Positions 45,489 through 58,643 are shown, counted from the stretch's first letter. The stretch: DNA of 64,000 nt from Juglans regia (GCF_001411555.2 NC_049907.1:9122243-9186242); one strand, 5' to 3'. The notes: generated by a model from the letters alone, not told the origin. Made by a program: numbers and translations.

Positions 45489-48400
45489 CTAAGAGCGATG
45501 AACTAAAGACAAGAAATCATGAATATCATCCCCATTTAATACAATAGCAGAAAACCAAAGCAATAAAGTATGTAGAAAAAAATTCTTCAGCTCCACGATT
45601 GTGCGTTCCTTGTTTTCAAAACAACGCGCATTCTTTTCTGTCTAAATACATAACGAAATCATCTTCCAAACTGTTACCACTTGATGACTGTCCTGCAATT
45701 TTCTCCAACAACCCATCAAATCCACCACCCTCATAGGCATTACCCAAGCAACACTAACCATTCGAAAGATCTCATCCCATAACACTCTTATTACGTCACA
45801 ATGTAGTAAGAGATGATCCACCGATTTTCCCTTCTTTTTACACATGTAACACCAATCCAACACTACACATCCTCTCTTCCTCAAGTTGTCCGTGGTCAAG
45901 ATCTTCCCAAAAGCGGCATTCCAAACAAAAAAAGCAACTTTAGAGGGCACACGAGACCTCCAAATGTTCTTCCAAGGGAATGGAGTGTGATCCTGTGTAG
46001 TCAAAAGGTTATAATACACCTTAACTGTACATTTCTTGTGATCCTGAAACCTCCACTTCAAGCTATCATGTTGTGCCATAGTAGTCCCTGAGGAATGTAA
46101 TAGGCTGAAAAAGTCTGAAACCATAGATAATTCCCAGTCATGAATATCCCTATTAAACATAATATTCTACTGATGCGAACCATGAGCAGATAACCGCACA
46201 TCCGCCACTGAAGCCTCCCTATTAGCTGCAATACGATATAAAGCTAGAAAAATCGTTTCCAATGCATAATCTCCACACCACACGTCCCGCCAAAAGCTGA
46301 TTCGGTTGCCCTCACTGGTGACAAAGCGAATATGATTTTCAAAGCATGTACACCCCTTCCTTATAAACTTCCATAACCCCACTCCATCTCCCCTCTCACT
46401 TCTCTAGAACACCAACCACCCCAAGCAACATCATATCTAGCGTCTATAGTTTCCTTCCACAATGATTCCCCTTCCAAATGATATCTCTAAAGCCATTTCA
46501 CAACTGGGGCACATACAGTCTTCCAACTAACCAAATGAAATTTCTTCTCCTCCCCTATGCCTCCCCATAAAAATGCCCTAAAATGTTTCTCAATCCTATT
46601 ACCACCCCTGCAGGCATAGGAAAGAGAGATAAAAAAAATAAGTGGGGAGGTTAGTGAGGGTGCTCTTGATAAGAGTGAGACGACCCCCTTTTGATAAATA
46701 AATCATTTTCCATCCAGCCAACATTTTCTCTATCTTCTCTACCATCCTATCCCATATTGCTTTACTCTTGAAAGTTGCACCAAAAGGAAGGCCCAAATAT
46801 TTAATTGGGAAAGAGGACACCCTGCAATCCAAAAGACTTATTAAACTGCAGATATTAGGGATCACACCCATCGGAACCATCTCAGACTTGCCAAGGTTCA
46901 CCTTGAGTCCTGAAACTGCTTCAAAACAAAGTAACAATGCAAGTAAAATTTAGACCTGGCTAACTATCCGCTTCAAAAAATATCAGAGTGTCATCTGAGA
47001 AATGAAGATGTGAGATGATAAAAGGGCCACCAGAGCCATTTCCCACTTGAAAACCAGATAAAAACCCCCATCAATAGTAACCTGCACCATCCTACTCAAC
47101 ACCTCCATAACAATAACAAATAGAAGAGGAGATAACGAATCACCCAGTCGTAAACCCCTTGAGCTATCAAAAAACCAGCAAGAGTGCCGTTAACTAGAAC
47201 TGAGAATCAGACAGTTGAAATACAATGACGCATCCAAGAAATCCACCTATCCCCAAAGCCACACCTCTTAAGCAAGTACAAAAGGAATTCCCAATTCACT
47301 TGATCATAAACTTTCTCCATGTCAAGCTTGCAAAGAATACTTGGACTTCCCTCCCGCAATCTGGCATCTAAGCTCTCATTTGCTATGAGCACCGAATCGA
47401 GTATATGTCTCCCACGAATAAAACATTCTAAGGCTTGAAAATAATATTTTCTAACACTGGACTAAGCCGGTTAACAAGAACATTTGAAATAATCTTATAG
47501 ACATTACTAACCAAACTTATTGGACGAAACTCCTCAATACTTGAAGCCCCATGTTTCTTGGGAATGAGAGCAATGAAAGTCATGTTAAGTGATTTTTCAA
47601 ACTTCTGAAAAGCGTGAAATTCACTTAACACTAGCAAGACATCACCTTTCACAATATCCCAACAAGTTTGGAAGAAACCCATTGAGAAACCATCTAGACC
47701 CGGCGCTTTATCCTTAGCCATACCAGAGATGACCTTGAAAATATATTCTTCATCGAAAGGCCTCTCCAAGACACTCACATTTAGCAGATCAATTGTCTCA
47801 AAAGACAAGGCATCAAGCTTCTGCCTCCAAGTTGCCGATTTGGTGAGAAGAGTCTCGTAATAATGTGCAATATGATTTTCTAGTTTAGGAGGAGGACATC
47901 ACTTGAGTACCTGATTGAAGCGACTCGATAGCATTGTTATGCCGATGTGAATTAGCCACTTTGTGAAAGAACTTAGTAAACCTATCACCCTCTTTCAACC
48001 AAAGGGCCTTGGATTTTTGGCGCCATGATGTCTCCTCTGACAACAAAACCTTTTCCAACTCTGCCACAACCATGTACTTCCTCAATAACACCTCCTCCGA
48101 GGCATCTCCCAAAAGTTCCTTACCCTCTAACTCCTGTAATTCCTCCAACAATGTAGACTTTTGATTGTCAGTGTGACAAAAATCTTCCAAATTCCACTTC
48201 TTCAAATCTTGTTTTAGAGCCTTCAGCTTACTTGCAAGAATGAAACTTGGGGTACCATTAAACTAGTACGATGCCCACCAAGTACGCACCAACTCTGCAA
48301 ACCCATTCGCTTCTAGCCACATGTTCTCAAATTTGAAATACCGGCGACCCCCGTGAATGCCCCCACAATCTAGGAGAATGGGAAAATGATCTAAACTGAC

Positions 48401-49098
48401 TCGAGCTAACCTTTTCTGACTTACTTCTGAATAGTAGGCTTCCCATGATGGCGAGACAAGGAATCTATCCAATTTTGACCAAGCCTGGCCGTTAGACCAA
48501 GTGTACTCGCCACCCACCAAGGGAAGGTCCATATCAAAGATGAACTCAAAGAATTCTGCCATGGCCATAGTATGTCGATGATGCCCCGATCGTTCACTAA
48601 AAAAATGAGTAGTGTTAAAACACCCCCATACACCATGACACATTCCATAAAGAGTATATCCCCACCAACTCTTCCCATAACCTTCGTCTATCTCTGTTCA
48701 TGTTGGGACCATAGGACCCTGCAAATGCCAATTCCCATCCATCGCTCACATTTTTGAATAACGTTGAAACCGAAAACTCACCAACACACTCATCAATCGC
48801 CTCAACCACTCTTTTATCCCACATTAATAACACTCCACCTGAGAGGCCAAATAAGACCAACCCACATACGAACATTCCATATACTACGCACAATTCTTCT
48901 ATCAATGAAACCCAACTTTGTTTCTTGAAAACATACCACATCACCCTTCCACAACCTCAATAAAGATTTGATAGGAAGACGTTTATTGATATCATTAAGC
49001 TCCCGTACGTTCCATGATAGAATCTTAGGCTTCATTAAAACATAACTTGCCCCTCCCTTTCGATCTAACCCTTCTGATACTCCCTTCCTTAACATCAT
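45489..49098 (-). pseudogene. LINE-E ORF2 remnant: endonuclease and RT
   Basis: 48263-49098: AP-endonuclease (ILSWNVRELNDINKR, VVCFQETKLG, LPLVGGEYTWSNG, SLDHFPILLDCGG). 47885-48205: linker (KALWLKEGDRFTKFFHKVAN). 47428-47808: RT (KDKAPGLDGFSMGFFQTCW, MTFIALIPKKHGASSIEEFR). 47207-47392: [16 protein letters not shown]. 46599-46937: thumb region ([34 protein letters not shown]). 45642-46160: zf-RVT (VPSKVAFFVWNAAFGKILTT, CYMCKKKGKSVDHLLLHCDV). At least six frame breaks; not functional. Confidence 0.8.
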
Positions 49099-50320
49099 AA
49101 TTGATGAAGCAAGTTAAACGTTTAAGTTCCCTGTCTTGTTTTGTGGCTAATTTCGAATGGCTAGCTTCAATAGCCATGATAAGGGCCATAAATTGTTCCT
49201 CGTAACCTCCAAAAGAGACCCCAAAGATATTTTGTAGCTCCTCAACCTTCTTAAGAATCCAATTTGACGAGCAACTCCCATAATTAGAACTGGGAGGGAG
49301 TGCACACAAAGGAGTAAGAGCCCCCTCCTCACCAACATTGTTATTGGGAATCAAAAACAGTTCCGAGCCACCCACAAAATTTTGTTCACCACTTGAAACC
49401 ATATTTTCAAAGGAAATACCATCCCTAGAATTAAACCCGCAAAAAACACCTATTTCCATTGGTGGGGAACCAAACGGAGGCCCTAGAAATGATAGCTCAC
49501 TTTCCAGAGAGTCAGGCAGCACCGGCACAGCCTCAGGGCCTTGGACTACCACGCACGTCTCAGAGTGCCCATTCTCCACCAACATCCTAAGTGACGATGA
49601 CGAACAAGATCTCCAGCGCTAACGGCTCCACCACCATCTCTCCATCGTCCAGTTCCTCCAGTCAGAGTAACTTTACCTGCTCACCAGGATGGTCGACGAA
49701 GGTCGGTGACTTTTTCTGTGCCGGTGGGAATGCCGGTGAGGTACTTATCGGTGCTGCAGGGACTCGACTCGGTTCCTGGCCCAATATATCGGTTGATACC
49801 GAATGAATTGCCCTCCAGGCCTTCTTTGTGCCTTAGCCTGACCCGTCCAATGGCCCATCACTAAATTACCTGAAGGACAAGGCCTACTCTAATGGCCCAT
49901 TACTTGGCCCAAATCAGACTTCATCTCTACCTTGCCCTTAACATAGCGTTTCAAATAACTAATTTCCTCTAACAGGATACCAACTTTATCCTCCAAGCCA
50001 ACTAGCATCCTCAAGAAAATTTCCTCATTTGACCCCAACAGTCTGCTATCTTCTCCACCATACCTCTGCACAACCTCTGAACAGGACGCGCCTGGCACCA
50101 CGTCTCTCACAGCTCGAGGCAGTACCTTCTTCATTTGGAGCACCTCACTGTACGACCTTGCACTTCCTGCCATCGACGATGGAGCACCACCATCTCCTCT
50201 GTTCTTCTTCGCGAAACTTGCCTGAGAAGTTCTCATGCTCGAAACAGAGGAAGAATGAAGCTCCATTAAAGTATCTCCAAAGTTCCTCCACCCCTCCCCC
50301 TTCTTCCCTTCCGGAATCAC
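49025..50320 (-). pseudogene. LINE-E ORF1 or leader remnant
   Basis: Two open pieces, 49889-50320 and 49025-49585, lie where ORF1 and the ORF1/ORF2 junction would be. Neither shows a clear DUF4283 or zinc knuckle; the first has a polar low-complexity start and LVGLEDKVGILLEEISYLKR, possibly a short coiled coil. Assignment rests mainly on position. Confidence 0.45.
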
Positions 50321-50344
50321 TATAAACCTCTCCTCTTATGTGAA

Positions 50345-51206
50345 GGGTTATGAATAATTTACTTCCAACTAGAGAAAATCTCTTTAGAAGGAAGATAATA
50401 GACTTAGCTATATGTTAGACTTGCCCGCAAGAAGAAGAGTTAGTAATTCATGTCTTGTGGAATTGTCATACTGCTATAGATGTGTGGGCAGAAGAAGAAA
50501 GCCTAGTGCTGAAATGGGTGAGTAATGAAGTTGATCTTATAAGAATGTGAGAAAAGATGAGTCAGGTTCTCAAGAAGAATCAAATGGAAAAAAAATATAT
50601 ATATATATCAGTAATCATGCACAACATATGGTACAGAAGGAATAGACTGGTTTTTGAATATAAGTTCATGGGGCCTAAAATGGTGATGAATAAAGCCATT
50701 ACAAATCTGGATGAGCTCAAAACTGTTCAACAGGTTTCAGAAGACATCTCCAACAGAAGAATTACTGGAAGAGGTAGAGATAAAATTTGATGCTGCTATA
50801 GATTCAGATAACAACATCATGGGTATTACAGTATTATTGGGATTATAGCTCGAGATTGGCAAGGAGAGATTCTAGTTGCTTATCATGAATAGATGCAAGG
50901 GAGTTATATCCAAGCCTGGTAGAGAGTTTGACCTTTAGAAGAGTTGTGATGTTGTGTCAAGTTATTGAGGATGTTAAGCAACTGTTAAAGCAAGTTGAGG
51001 ACTGTGAAGTGGCATTTATTCACAGAGAGGGGAATCAGGTAGCACACACTATTGCAAAGTTGGCTTTAAAATCAGAAGGAACATCATGCTGGGTTGAGGA
51101 AAGTCCAGAAGATATTGCCAATTTGTTAGAAGTTGATAACTATGTAATTTTGATTCTGTTGTATAACTCTATTTATCTAGAAATGAAAATTCCTTTGGTT
51201 TGTTAA
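50345..51206 (+). pseudogene. LINE-D zf-RVT and RNase H remnant
   Basis: Plus strand continuation of LINE-D after LINE-E. zf-RVT text in mixed frames (NNLLPTRENLFRRK, VIHVLWNCHTAIDVWAEEE), then 50557-50790 (IMHNIWYRRNRLVFEYKF). RNase H end at 50928-51206 (DCEVAFIHREGNQVAHTIAK). The endonuclease and RT of LINE-D are absent: ORF1 on one side of LINE-E, zf-RVT on the other. A deletion of several kb therefore accompanied or preceded the nested insertion. Confidence 0.75.
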
Positions 51207-51473
51207 ATAAAAAATAAAAAAACCATTTTCTTCAATATATTCACAGATAGTTGCGGATGATGACTAAATTTATATTATTATCAAATGAAACTCTCAAATT
51301 GACAAAAACTTTCTCAGACAAGATTTAGTAAGAAGAAAATGTACAAAAAAAGATTGAAAATCTTTTCAACTTTTTCTAAAATTAAAAGCAAATTTTATTA
51401 AAAAAAAGTATTATTTGGTAATACAGAGGTGATAAAAGGATAATAATTTTGTTTTTTGTTTTTGTAGATTGAA
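51207..51473. other. AT-rich spacer
   Basis: No gene or clear repeat seen. Confidence 0.4.
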
Positions 51474-51673
51474 TTTGTTTGTTTTTACAGATAAGATAAG
51501 TTGAGATTAAAGTTAAAAGTTGAATAAATTATTGTTATAATATATTTTTTTAATATTATTTTTGTTTTAAGATTTGAAAATGTTGAATTGTTTATTTTAT
51601 TTTGTGTGAAAATTTAGAAAAATTATAATAATTAGATGAAATTATATGAGTTGAGTTGTGATACAAACGAGTC
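51474..51673. mobile_element. MITE family M1, copy 1 (degenerate)
   Basis: The internal part (AGATAAGATAAGTTGAGATTAAAG, ATTATTTTTGTTTTAAGATTTG, GTTGAATTGTTTATTTTATTTTG) is closely similar to 61194-61403. The ends are degenerate (ATTTGTTTGTTTTTAC and ACAAACGAGTCC). Confidence 0.7.
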
Positions 51674-51736
51674 CTGGTTCACTTTGAAATCCAGACATTG
51701 AATGATGGAACACGTAAAATATGTGGGCATCGCTTA

Positions 51737-52298
51737 GAGCATTTTCATCCGGTGCCCTATCACCCTTTTTTCCTTATAATTTGAGGAAAATTTTAGGGAA
51801 TGCCTTCAAAACTTCTTTCCATTCGGATCTCTATTTTAGAAAAAATGTTTAGGGGATGAACAATAGTTTCCCAAATATAGAGAACTACTATTCATCTCTT
51901 AAATCACTTTTATTAATATTTTATTTGTTTCAATTAAATTAATTTTTCTTCTAATCATCTACACTTTCTCTCATACTCATATTTGTTATAGTTTTAAATA
52001 ATAATTTTAAAAGTAATTTAAATAACTACGAAAATATAAAAAAAAATTAAAAAATAATTTAAATTTTTATTTAAAATATTCACTAGAATAATAATTCAAA
52101 ATATTGAATAGTTAAATTTGTAAATAGAAGTGAAAGAAAAAGTAATAAAGAAAAAATAAAAAAATATTATTTTAATAGAATAAAGAAATGATAGGGAATG
52201 AGATGTAGAAGGTTTTTTGAGAATGGTCAAAATTTAAGATAAAATTATAATAAATGTCATTTTTAACTAAAATTTAGGTAACCGGATGTAAATTGCTC
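51737..52298. mobile_element. PIF/Harbinger-type MITE M2 (562 bp)
   Basis: Terminal inverted repeats GAGCATTTTCATCCGGT and ACCGGATGTAAATTGCTC, with TTA on both sides (51734-51736 and 52299-52301), the usual Harbinger target duplication. Interior AT-rich and non-coding. It ends about 310 bp before the GT77 start codon, so it may contribute to that promoter. Confidence 0.8.
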
Positions 52299-52608
52299 TT
52301 AGAAAAAAGGGAAAAATAGGTGGGCTTCCATGGCTACTCTGAACTCTGTATTAACTGAGAAGCGCTTTAGTTCAGCACTCTCATCAGTGTTGCGAGATCT
52401 GATCCTCAACTATTCTTAAACCCATCACCGACAACTTTGCAGCCGATTGGATTCGATTCAAAGCGTTTCACTTATTTCTTCTTCAAAATTCTGTCGTCCT
52501 TTCCAACTGAGAGAGAGTTCCCAATTTCCCTTGCAATCCCCCCCTCCTTTCCCATATGATAGCCTGACCATCTCTCCGGCCTGGTTCCAAAAAATTGAGA
52601 CAATAATA

Positions 52609-55184
52609 ATGTCGGCGTTTTTGCACCAAAGACCCATCCATAATCCGTTTACGGATCAAGACCCGGTATCCCCTCGCTCCTCCTCAAATTCCCAGAGACC
52701 CATTTCGATTTTCAGCCCGACCGCGCTTCTAATTCTCTTATCTCTCCTTGTAGTCCTCGGGGTCTTCTTGCCCTGGGCGGGCATGCCCGATTTCATATTC
52801 TCGAGCGCCAGTCCTTCACTTTCCAAGTGGCGACACTACACGCTGGCACAAGCCGCGTCGTTTGTGGCCAAGAATGGGACCGTGATTGTTTGTGCTGTGA
52901 GCCAGCCTTACTTGCCGTTTCTGAACAACTGGTTGATTAGCATTTCCAGGCAAAAGCATCAGGATAAGGTGCTCGTGATCGCCGAGGACTACGCCACGCT
53001 CTATAAGGTGAACGAGCGATGGCCTGGCCACGCCGTGCTCGTTCCACCTGCTCCCGATGCTCAAACTGCACACAAGTTTGGTTCTCAGGTAAAATTGTGG
53101 ATATTAATTGCTGGGTGTTATTTGTTTTGTTGTCATCAAGTGTTAACATTGTGTTTTGTGTTACAATTTTAATAGTCTTTAACATTCAAGTATTAAAGTA
53201 GAGCTAAGCTAAGCTAAGCTAATCGTGCTTCCCATTTTTTGTTTGTTTTAAGCACTTATACATTGATGCTACATCGGTAAATACGTGTTATTGATTGGTT
53301 ACGTAACAATGCGTTTCATATTAACCCCCTACACCACTTTTTATGACTGACTGTAATCTGCATTTTGTAAATATCTAGATAATTGCAATGGCTGTGCAGG
53401 AATTACAGTATGCACACTCCACTGAAAAATCCTTCTAGTTGACTCGTGGAGGACTTGGGATTGATGTTAAAAAAAGATCGTTGTAATGTTTATTTTTAAC
53501 TTCTTTCTTTCTTTGCTGGTGCCTCTATTTTCTGTCGCGTGTTTTCAGCTTGATTCTGATAATATGAAAATAAGATGACTTGCCACGGTTCTAAGCAGAT
53601 GTTTGCTTTAGTGATTTGTTTTTTCCCTAGGTGTACCCTTGTAGTATAAAGTTCGTCATGATCGAATGTTTCCTGTTTATCCTATTAGCTAGTAGAGATT
53701 GATTGGTAATGCTCATCTCCATGGTTTAATGACTTCATTGCATTTTGTAAGTCGTCCTCACTGGTTTCGCTGTACAGGGATTCTTCAATTTTACATCCAG
53801 AAGGCCACGCCACCTACTGCACATTTTGGAGCTTGGATATAATGTTATGTACAATGATGTTGATATGGTCTGGTTGGCTGATCCATTTCCATATTTGCAA
53901 GGGAATCATGATGTGTACTTCACAGATGATATGACAGCAGTAGGTTCATCAATTTTTCTTCTTGCCTTTGCTGTGTGCCATTTATGGAAAATAGAGTGCA
54001 CTATGTTAGAGGTTTGCAGTTAAGTAAATTTACAATATGCTGGAAATTTTCTTTGAACTTTTTTGTCTCCTCCTTGTTAGAGGGACCAAATTTGTCAATC
54101 CCTTGGTGGCTCTAGTTTTTGGAGATTGAGTAGGAAAATTGTAGTACTCTGGATTTAGTATGAGAGGGTGGTGAACTGGATCCTACATTACTTGAGAGGG
54201 TAAAGTTCTTTTGGTTTATAATGATTTCATGGGCTTCACGTGTAAGATTGACTACTCATTTTTAGAGTATAAGTCTAGATTTGGTTTGAAGCTTCCTTGA
54301 GTCATTACACAAATCATGGTCTTCTTGGATAACGTTTGAAATTTCTTTTTTAAATATGTAGTTTTCTTTTGTTTTGCAACATCAAACCATCACATTTTTT
54401 AGCAGATTCAAATTTCTTTGTACTGGAGCCTACCTTGAATTGTTGATTTCTTGTTTCTGAGATCTTTCAGATGCACTGCAGATACCAACTGAATGGTTGC
54501 TTTTGTATGCTCTTTCCCTAGCGTTTGGTAAAATCTAAAGATGACTGCAAAGAAATTTAAAAAGACCAGTCAACCTTGAAATGTAAAGTCCATCTACACC
54601 TCATCCCCAGCCCCCGCCCCCGCCCCCGCCCCCTGTCCCTATGAGCTGGATAAGTCACTGAAAGTTATTTGGTAGGATTTGAGCTGTTTCAATATGACCA
54701 GAGAGGAATTCAGAATTCGGTCATCCAATTTCGTTAGCATCCCAACGGGTGCCTTGGATCTAAACAAGTAAACCTTAACAGATCCAATCAGCCTTGCTCT
54801 AAAACTTCTTGGATGTAGTATTTTCTTGAACTTGCATCATGGTCCATGACTCCAGAAACCACTTCTTAACCACATCAATAATTTCTTCTTTCTGGATGAC
54901 CAGGTGAAACCATTGAAACACTCCCATGCTCTGCCACCCCCAGGGAAAAAAGGGCGCACTTACATCTGTAGCTGCATGATTTTCCTTCGCCCAACTACCG
55001 GAGCAAAACTGGTTATGAAGAAGTGGATAGAGGAACTTCAAGTGCAGCCATGGTCCAAAGCGAAGAAATCAAATGACCAGCCTGCTTTTAATTGGGCATT
55101 GAACAAAACTGCTGGAGGGGTTTGTTATCTTTGCCTTATCGTAATTTCCTTTCCAGTTTGTTTTGTAGCTAAGATTTGCCTTGA

Positions 55185-55223
<39 letters not shown>

Positions 55224-55780
55224 AAGCTCTCTAGTTTTAATAATTCCACTGTAAAAGAATCTGAAAAGACCTCTGATGGTTTTCTGCTTCTATTGAAAGT
55301 ATTGTGATGTGGTGTTATAACTAATAATGATGAAATCTGCATATGGCGGGTTGTCTGCACAATCTGGTTAATTTAATTGGACACAATATATTCTACTTGG
55401 GACCCATCTTTGGTGTTTAAAACCTGTACTTTTCTAAGGTCTTGTTTCAAAGGCTCCCGTAAGAGACACGAGTCTCTGTTACGAGACTGAATCTATATCT
55501 TCTTAGCTTTATTGATAAGTAGTATTGTTTTGGTTCTTTATTCACCTTGATATTTGAAGTTTTTGTGCAGGTGGATCTCTATTTGCTTCCCCAGGCAGCA
55601 TTTCCAACAGGAGGATTGTATTTCAAGAACCTGACATGGGTGCAGGAAACCAAGGGAATGCATGTCATAATTCACAATAATTATATCACAGGTTTTGAGA
55701 AGAAGATAAAGCGCTTCCGTGACTTTGGCCTCTGGTTGGTGGATGATCATGCCCTTGAATCCCCTCTAGGCAGACTATGA
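52609..55780 (+). CDS. MGP4: GT77 xylosyltransferase-like protein (RGXT/MGP4 type)
   Basis: Exons 52609-53088, 53778-53939, 54904-55119 and 55571-55780, all phase 0 with GT-AG introns, encode about 355 residues with no defect. Start: the first in-frame ATG, giving SAFLHQRPIHNPF, the N-terminus usual in the family. Type II Golgi topology: TM about residues 38-58 (TALLILLSLLVVLGVFLPWA). Catalytic core: KNGTVIVCAVSQPYLPFLNN, DKVLVIAEDYATLYKVNERW, GSQ/GFFNFTSRRPQHLL, then NDVDMVWLADPF with the DxD metal/UDP-sugar motif, YICSCMIFLRP, DQPAFNWALNKTAGG, PTGGLYFKN, LVDDHALESPLG. Arabidopsis relatives add xylose to fucose in rhamnogalacturonan-II of the wall; substrate here is inferred. Exon 3 donor GGG|GTTTGT is weak-looking. 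Confidence 0.9.
54605..54633 (-). repeat. G-quadruplex-type tract in GT77 intron
   Basis: Plus strand has C4 then four C5 runs, the latter separated by single G; minus strand therefore has five G runs with mostly one-base loops. It lies in the 53940-54903 intron, antisense to the gene. Confidence 0.8.
55193..55220. repeat. (TA)14 microsatellite
   Basis: Pure TA tract in the last intron of the GT77 gene, preceded by an A run. Likely polymorphic in length. Confidence 0.9.
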
Positions 55781-56461
55781 TGATTGAAAACCTTGCATCT
55801 CCCTGTGGAGTTAAGCATACCCTTGGTGATTGTGAAATGCTTCTAGCCAGTGAGCTCGACCCTTCTTGAACAATGACTACTCCCATGAACTCTGTGGAAG
55901 GAAACTTTGCATTAGCAGCTAAATCTCTGTATGTTCCGATGGATTTTTCGGCCATCCTTTGGGAGAGATTTCCTATGGTGTCTTAGCAGGATGGACATGT
56001 CAACCAGTTGTACCAATTAGATTGTTGTCAACCAATTTTCTATTATTTTCAATTCCAAAAATGTTTCTTTTTTTATGCTGAAATTCAATTTTGTTAAAAA
56101 TTTATTATATGTTATATTTTGGTGTAATCTTCACCAAGTCAGTCATTTTTTGGATAGACGATAAACTTGGCCACTTGGGACAGGGCTGTTATGTGGGTGG
56201 TCACCGGCTCTTTAAAAAAAAAAAAAAAATGTCAGTCATTTTTTGGGTTCATTCTTTTCTTCTTCCTTGTGTGAAATAAAAAAGCTCTGGTCAAATTTGA
56301 ATTACATGCTTGTACTGATGTAGATGTGCATCGCCAGGTTTAAAAAACAATATAAACAAAAAAGAAATATCAATCCTTGGGGATGCCAGTTTGTCTATTA
56401 TCTTCGTTGTAACTTGAAAAAAGCAGTGGGAGCGAGCGGTAAGAGAAAAAAATCCAAAGAC
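55781..56461. other. GT77 3' flank
   Basis: Probably the 3' UTR in its first part. It holds A runs near 56216-56229. No further gene seen before the tRNA. Confidence 0.4.
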
Positions 56462-56533
56462 TGCGTTTGCCGGGAGTCGAACCCGGGTCTATTGCTTGGA
56501 AGGCAATTATCCTAACCGTTGGACTACAAACGC
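56462..56533 (-). tRNA. tRNA-Gly-TCC: tRNA-Gly(TCC)
   Basis: 72 nt, minus strand. Acceptor GCGTTTG pairs with CAAACGC, followed by discriminator A. D arm GTCC AACGGTTA GGAT. Anticodon stem ATTGC/GCAAT with loop CTTCCAA, so anticodon TCC, decoding GGA. T arm CCGGG TTCGACT CCCGG contains both the A and B box features of pol III promoters (TAGTCCAACGG, GGTTCGACTCC). There is no intron. A T-rich stretch after the 3' end on minus (TTGGATTTTTTTCTC) fits a pol III terminator. Confidence 0.95.
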
Positions 56534-58643
56534 GGCTATGAGGGGGAAGTGAGAAACATTTTTAAAGTAGACAAAAACAGATAAAACAAATGGATGATGG
56601 AGCATTGAATAAGCACTTTCAAATCGAAGATTCGAAAGGATTAAAAATAATTGATAAGAAACCAAAAAAACTCAAAATTGGGTTCTGAATTAGGATAATT
56701 CTGACCAATAAATCACGAAATTGTATTATAATGTTATATAGAAAATCTGGCTGAAATTTAGATAAAAAAAAAAAAAAAAAGAGTTATTTGTTATATCTGT
56801 TCAAATCGATGTGTAGAGTATATATAGTAAAGTGTTTAAAGTGTAAGAGTACATATATGTGTACTTATAATTTAACGCACAACATTATTATTGTGTAAAA
56901 GACCTATTTTATCATTTTTTTTAATTTAAATTTAAAATTTAAAATTTCATAATTTTCAACATATCAATAGCTGACACGTCAGCACGTATTGTTATGTGAG
57001 TAAAAATTATAAATAAAAATAAAGCCCTCTCAATAGATCTCATATTTTACATGTATATCTAAAATAACCAATTATTTGTCTAAAATGAGCTTCAATGGAT
57101 CATGTATTTTATCATTTCTCTTTTCACATTGTCTTCCTCTTAACACTTGCTAGATGAAATAGGCTTTAATATTTCAACAATTCTATTTAATATATTGCTA
57201 GATGCATAACTAGGAATAGGAATGAAATGATTTGATGCATTTAATATTTCTAAATTCTTTCTCATAATATAGTCACATTTATTTTTAATTTTCTTGCTTA
57301 TATTTTTAATTTTATTTTGTGTATAGGACAAAATTATATTATATTGTACATAAGTAGATATTACAAATGTTAAAAAATACGTAGATATGGAAAATTCATT
57401 GATAGTTAGAAAAAATATTTGAGATTAAGAAAATATTGAAAAAAGAATATTTAAATGATATGGAGAAAAAATAGGAAAAATGATATTTGCAGTCGTGGGG
57501 TAAATAAACACCGCACAATCATTTAAAAAAAGTGAGTAAATACGAGAAACATAAAAAAAAAAAAATTTTAATAGTAAATCTTACTCTTTTTCAAAACGAT
57601 TGCGCTATGCTTGCACACTCTACAACTATATGTATCATTACTAAAAAAATAGATAAGATAATGTACAGTGTATTATGAAGAAAATATACACAAACCATTG
57701 GGCGGGCTCTTCTAAATTAAGTCTTACCATTTAAGTAATATGAATGATATATTTTATACACCGATTTAAGAATAGAATATTTCATAAAAGAAAAATATAA
57801 TTGTAAGCGATTTTACGCACTAATACGCGTACATATTCAATATGACTGGTTAAAAAATAAGTTTTATTAAAAATAGTGTTAATTTAAATTTAGAATATGA
57901 AGGCAATAATATTATTACGTAGATTGATACACAAACTTATTTGTACATAACAAAACTCTAACAAGAGTAAACTTAGGTCATTATTCGAAAAACCAAAGAT
58001 AAATTCAGGAAAACAGAAAGTAGTACACTAGAAGGAAACACTGGAACATCGTGTTTGAGAAGGTGATTAAAGGCATCAAAGTCAGTTGTCCATTTCTTTT
58101 AGAATACTCAAATTTATAAGTTGATTTGCCGTCACGCAAAGTAATTAATATAATATATTATAATAATAGTCATATTAATATCATTTATTATTAATTTATT
58201 ACTATTGTTGAAAGATGTGGATGATCCCTTGCAAGACCTACCTATGTTTAACCAATTTGTAAACTGCGCATCCAATTAACTTTGAAATCATTTCTTTGAG
58301 ATCAAAATATCCAACCAAGACTTACCTATCAACAAAATAAAACAACGCCATTTATATATATATATATATATTATTTTACAAGCCGATCACTTAAAAAATA
58401 TAATTAAGATGAATAATGATATTTTTGTATTAAAAATTTTACTCGCTATTAAAAAAATATGACTTATAATTTTACAAGTCAATCACAAACTGAAGTGATT
58501 TAATATAATACGTTAAATTGTAAAATTAATTTTATTATAAAATCGATCTGTATTATATAAAATTACGTCAATTTATAAATTTATTTTTATAAAATTTCGA
58601 CTATAGTACTATTCTATTGGAAATAATATTTCTTAATTAAAAA
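56534..58643. other. AT-rich intergenic region
   Basis: No supported gene over about 2.1 kb. It contains A runs (56763-56780), a GCTGACACGTCAGC palindrome (56970-56983) and many short tracts. Remnants of transposons are likely but not assignable by eye. Confidence 0.4.

Larger units (their letters stand above)
45386..50335 (-). mobile_element. LINE-E, degraded L1-type element inserted in LINE-D
   Basis: Minus strand, 3' end at the T-rich tract 45385-45400, 5' end near 50335. All domains from ORF1 to zf-RVT are recognisable but broken by many frameshifts. Unlike the other LINEs here it has no RNase H; the frame after zf-RVT ends with LLLWFSAIVLNG then DDIHDFLSL and a stop at 45489-45491. That suggests another LINE lineage. 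No target duplication was recognised. Confidence 0.8.

Noticed and set aside
49591..49806. Plus open frame with Ser-rich protein
   Set aside because: It lies antisense to the LINE-E ORF1 region and has no family features.
52447..52608. N-terminal extension of the GT77 protein by 54 residues
   Set aside because: The extension begins at TTG and has no in-frame ATG. The ATG at 52609 gives the N-terminus typical of the family.
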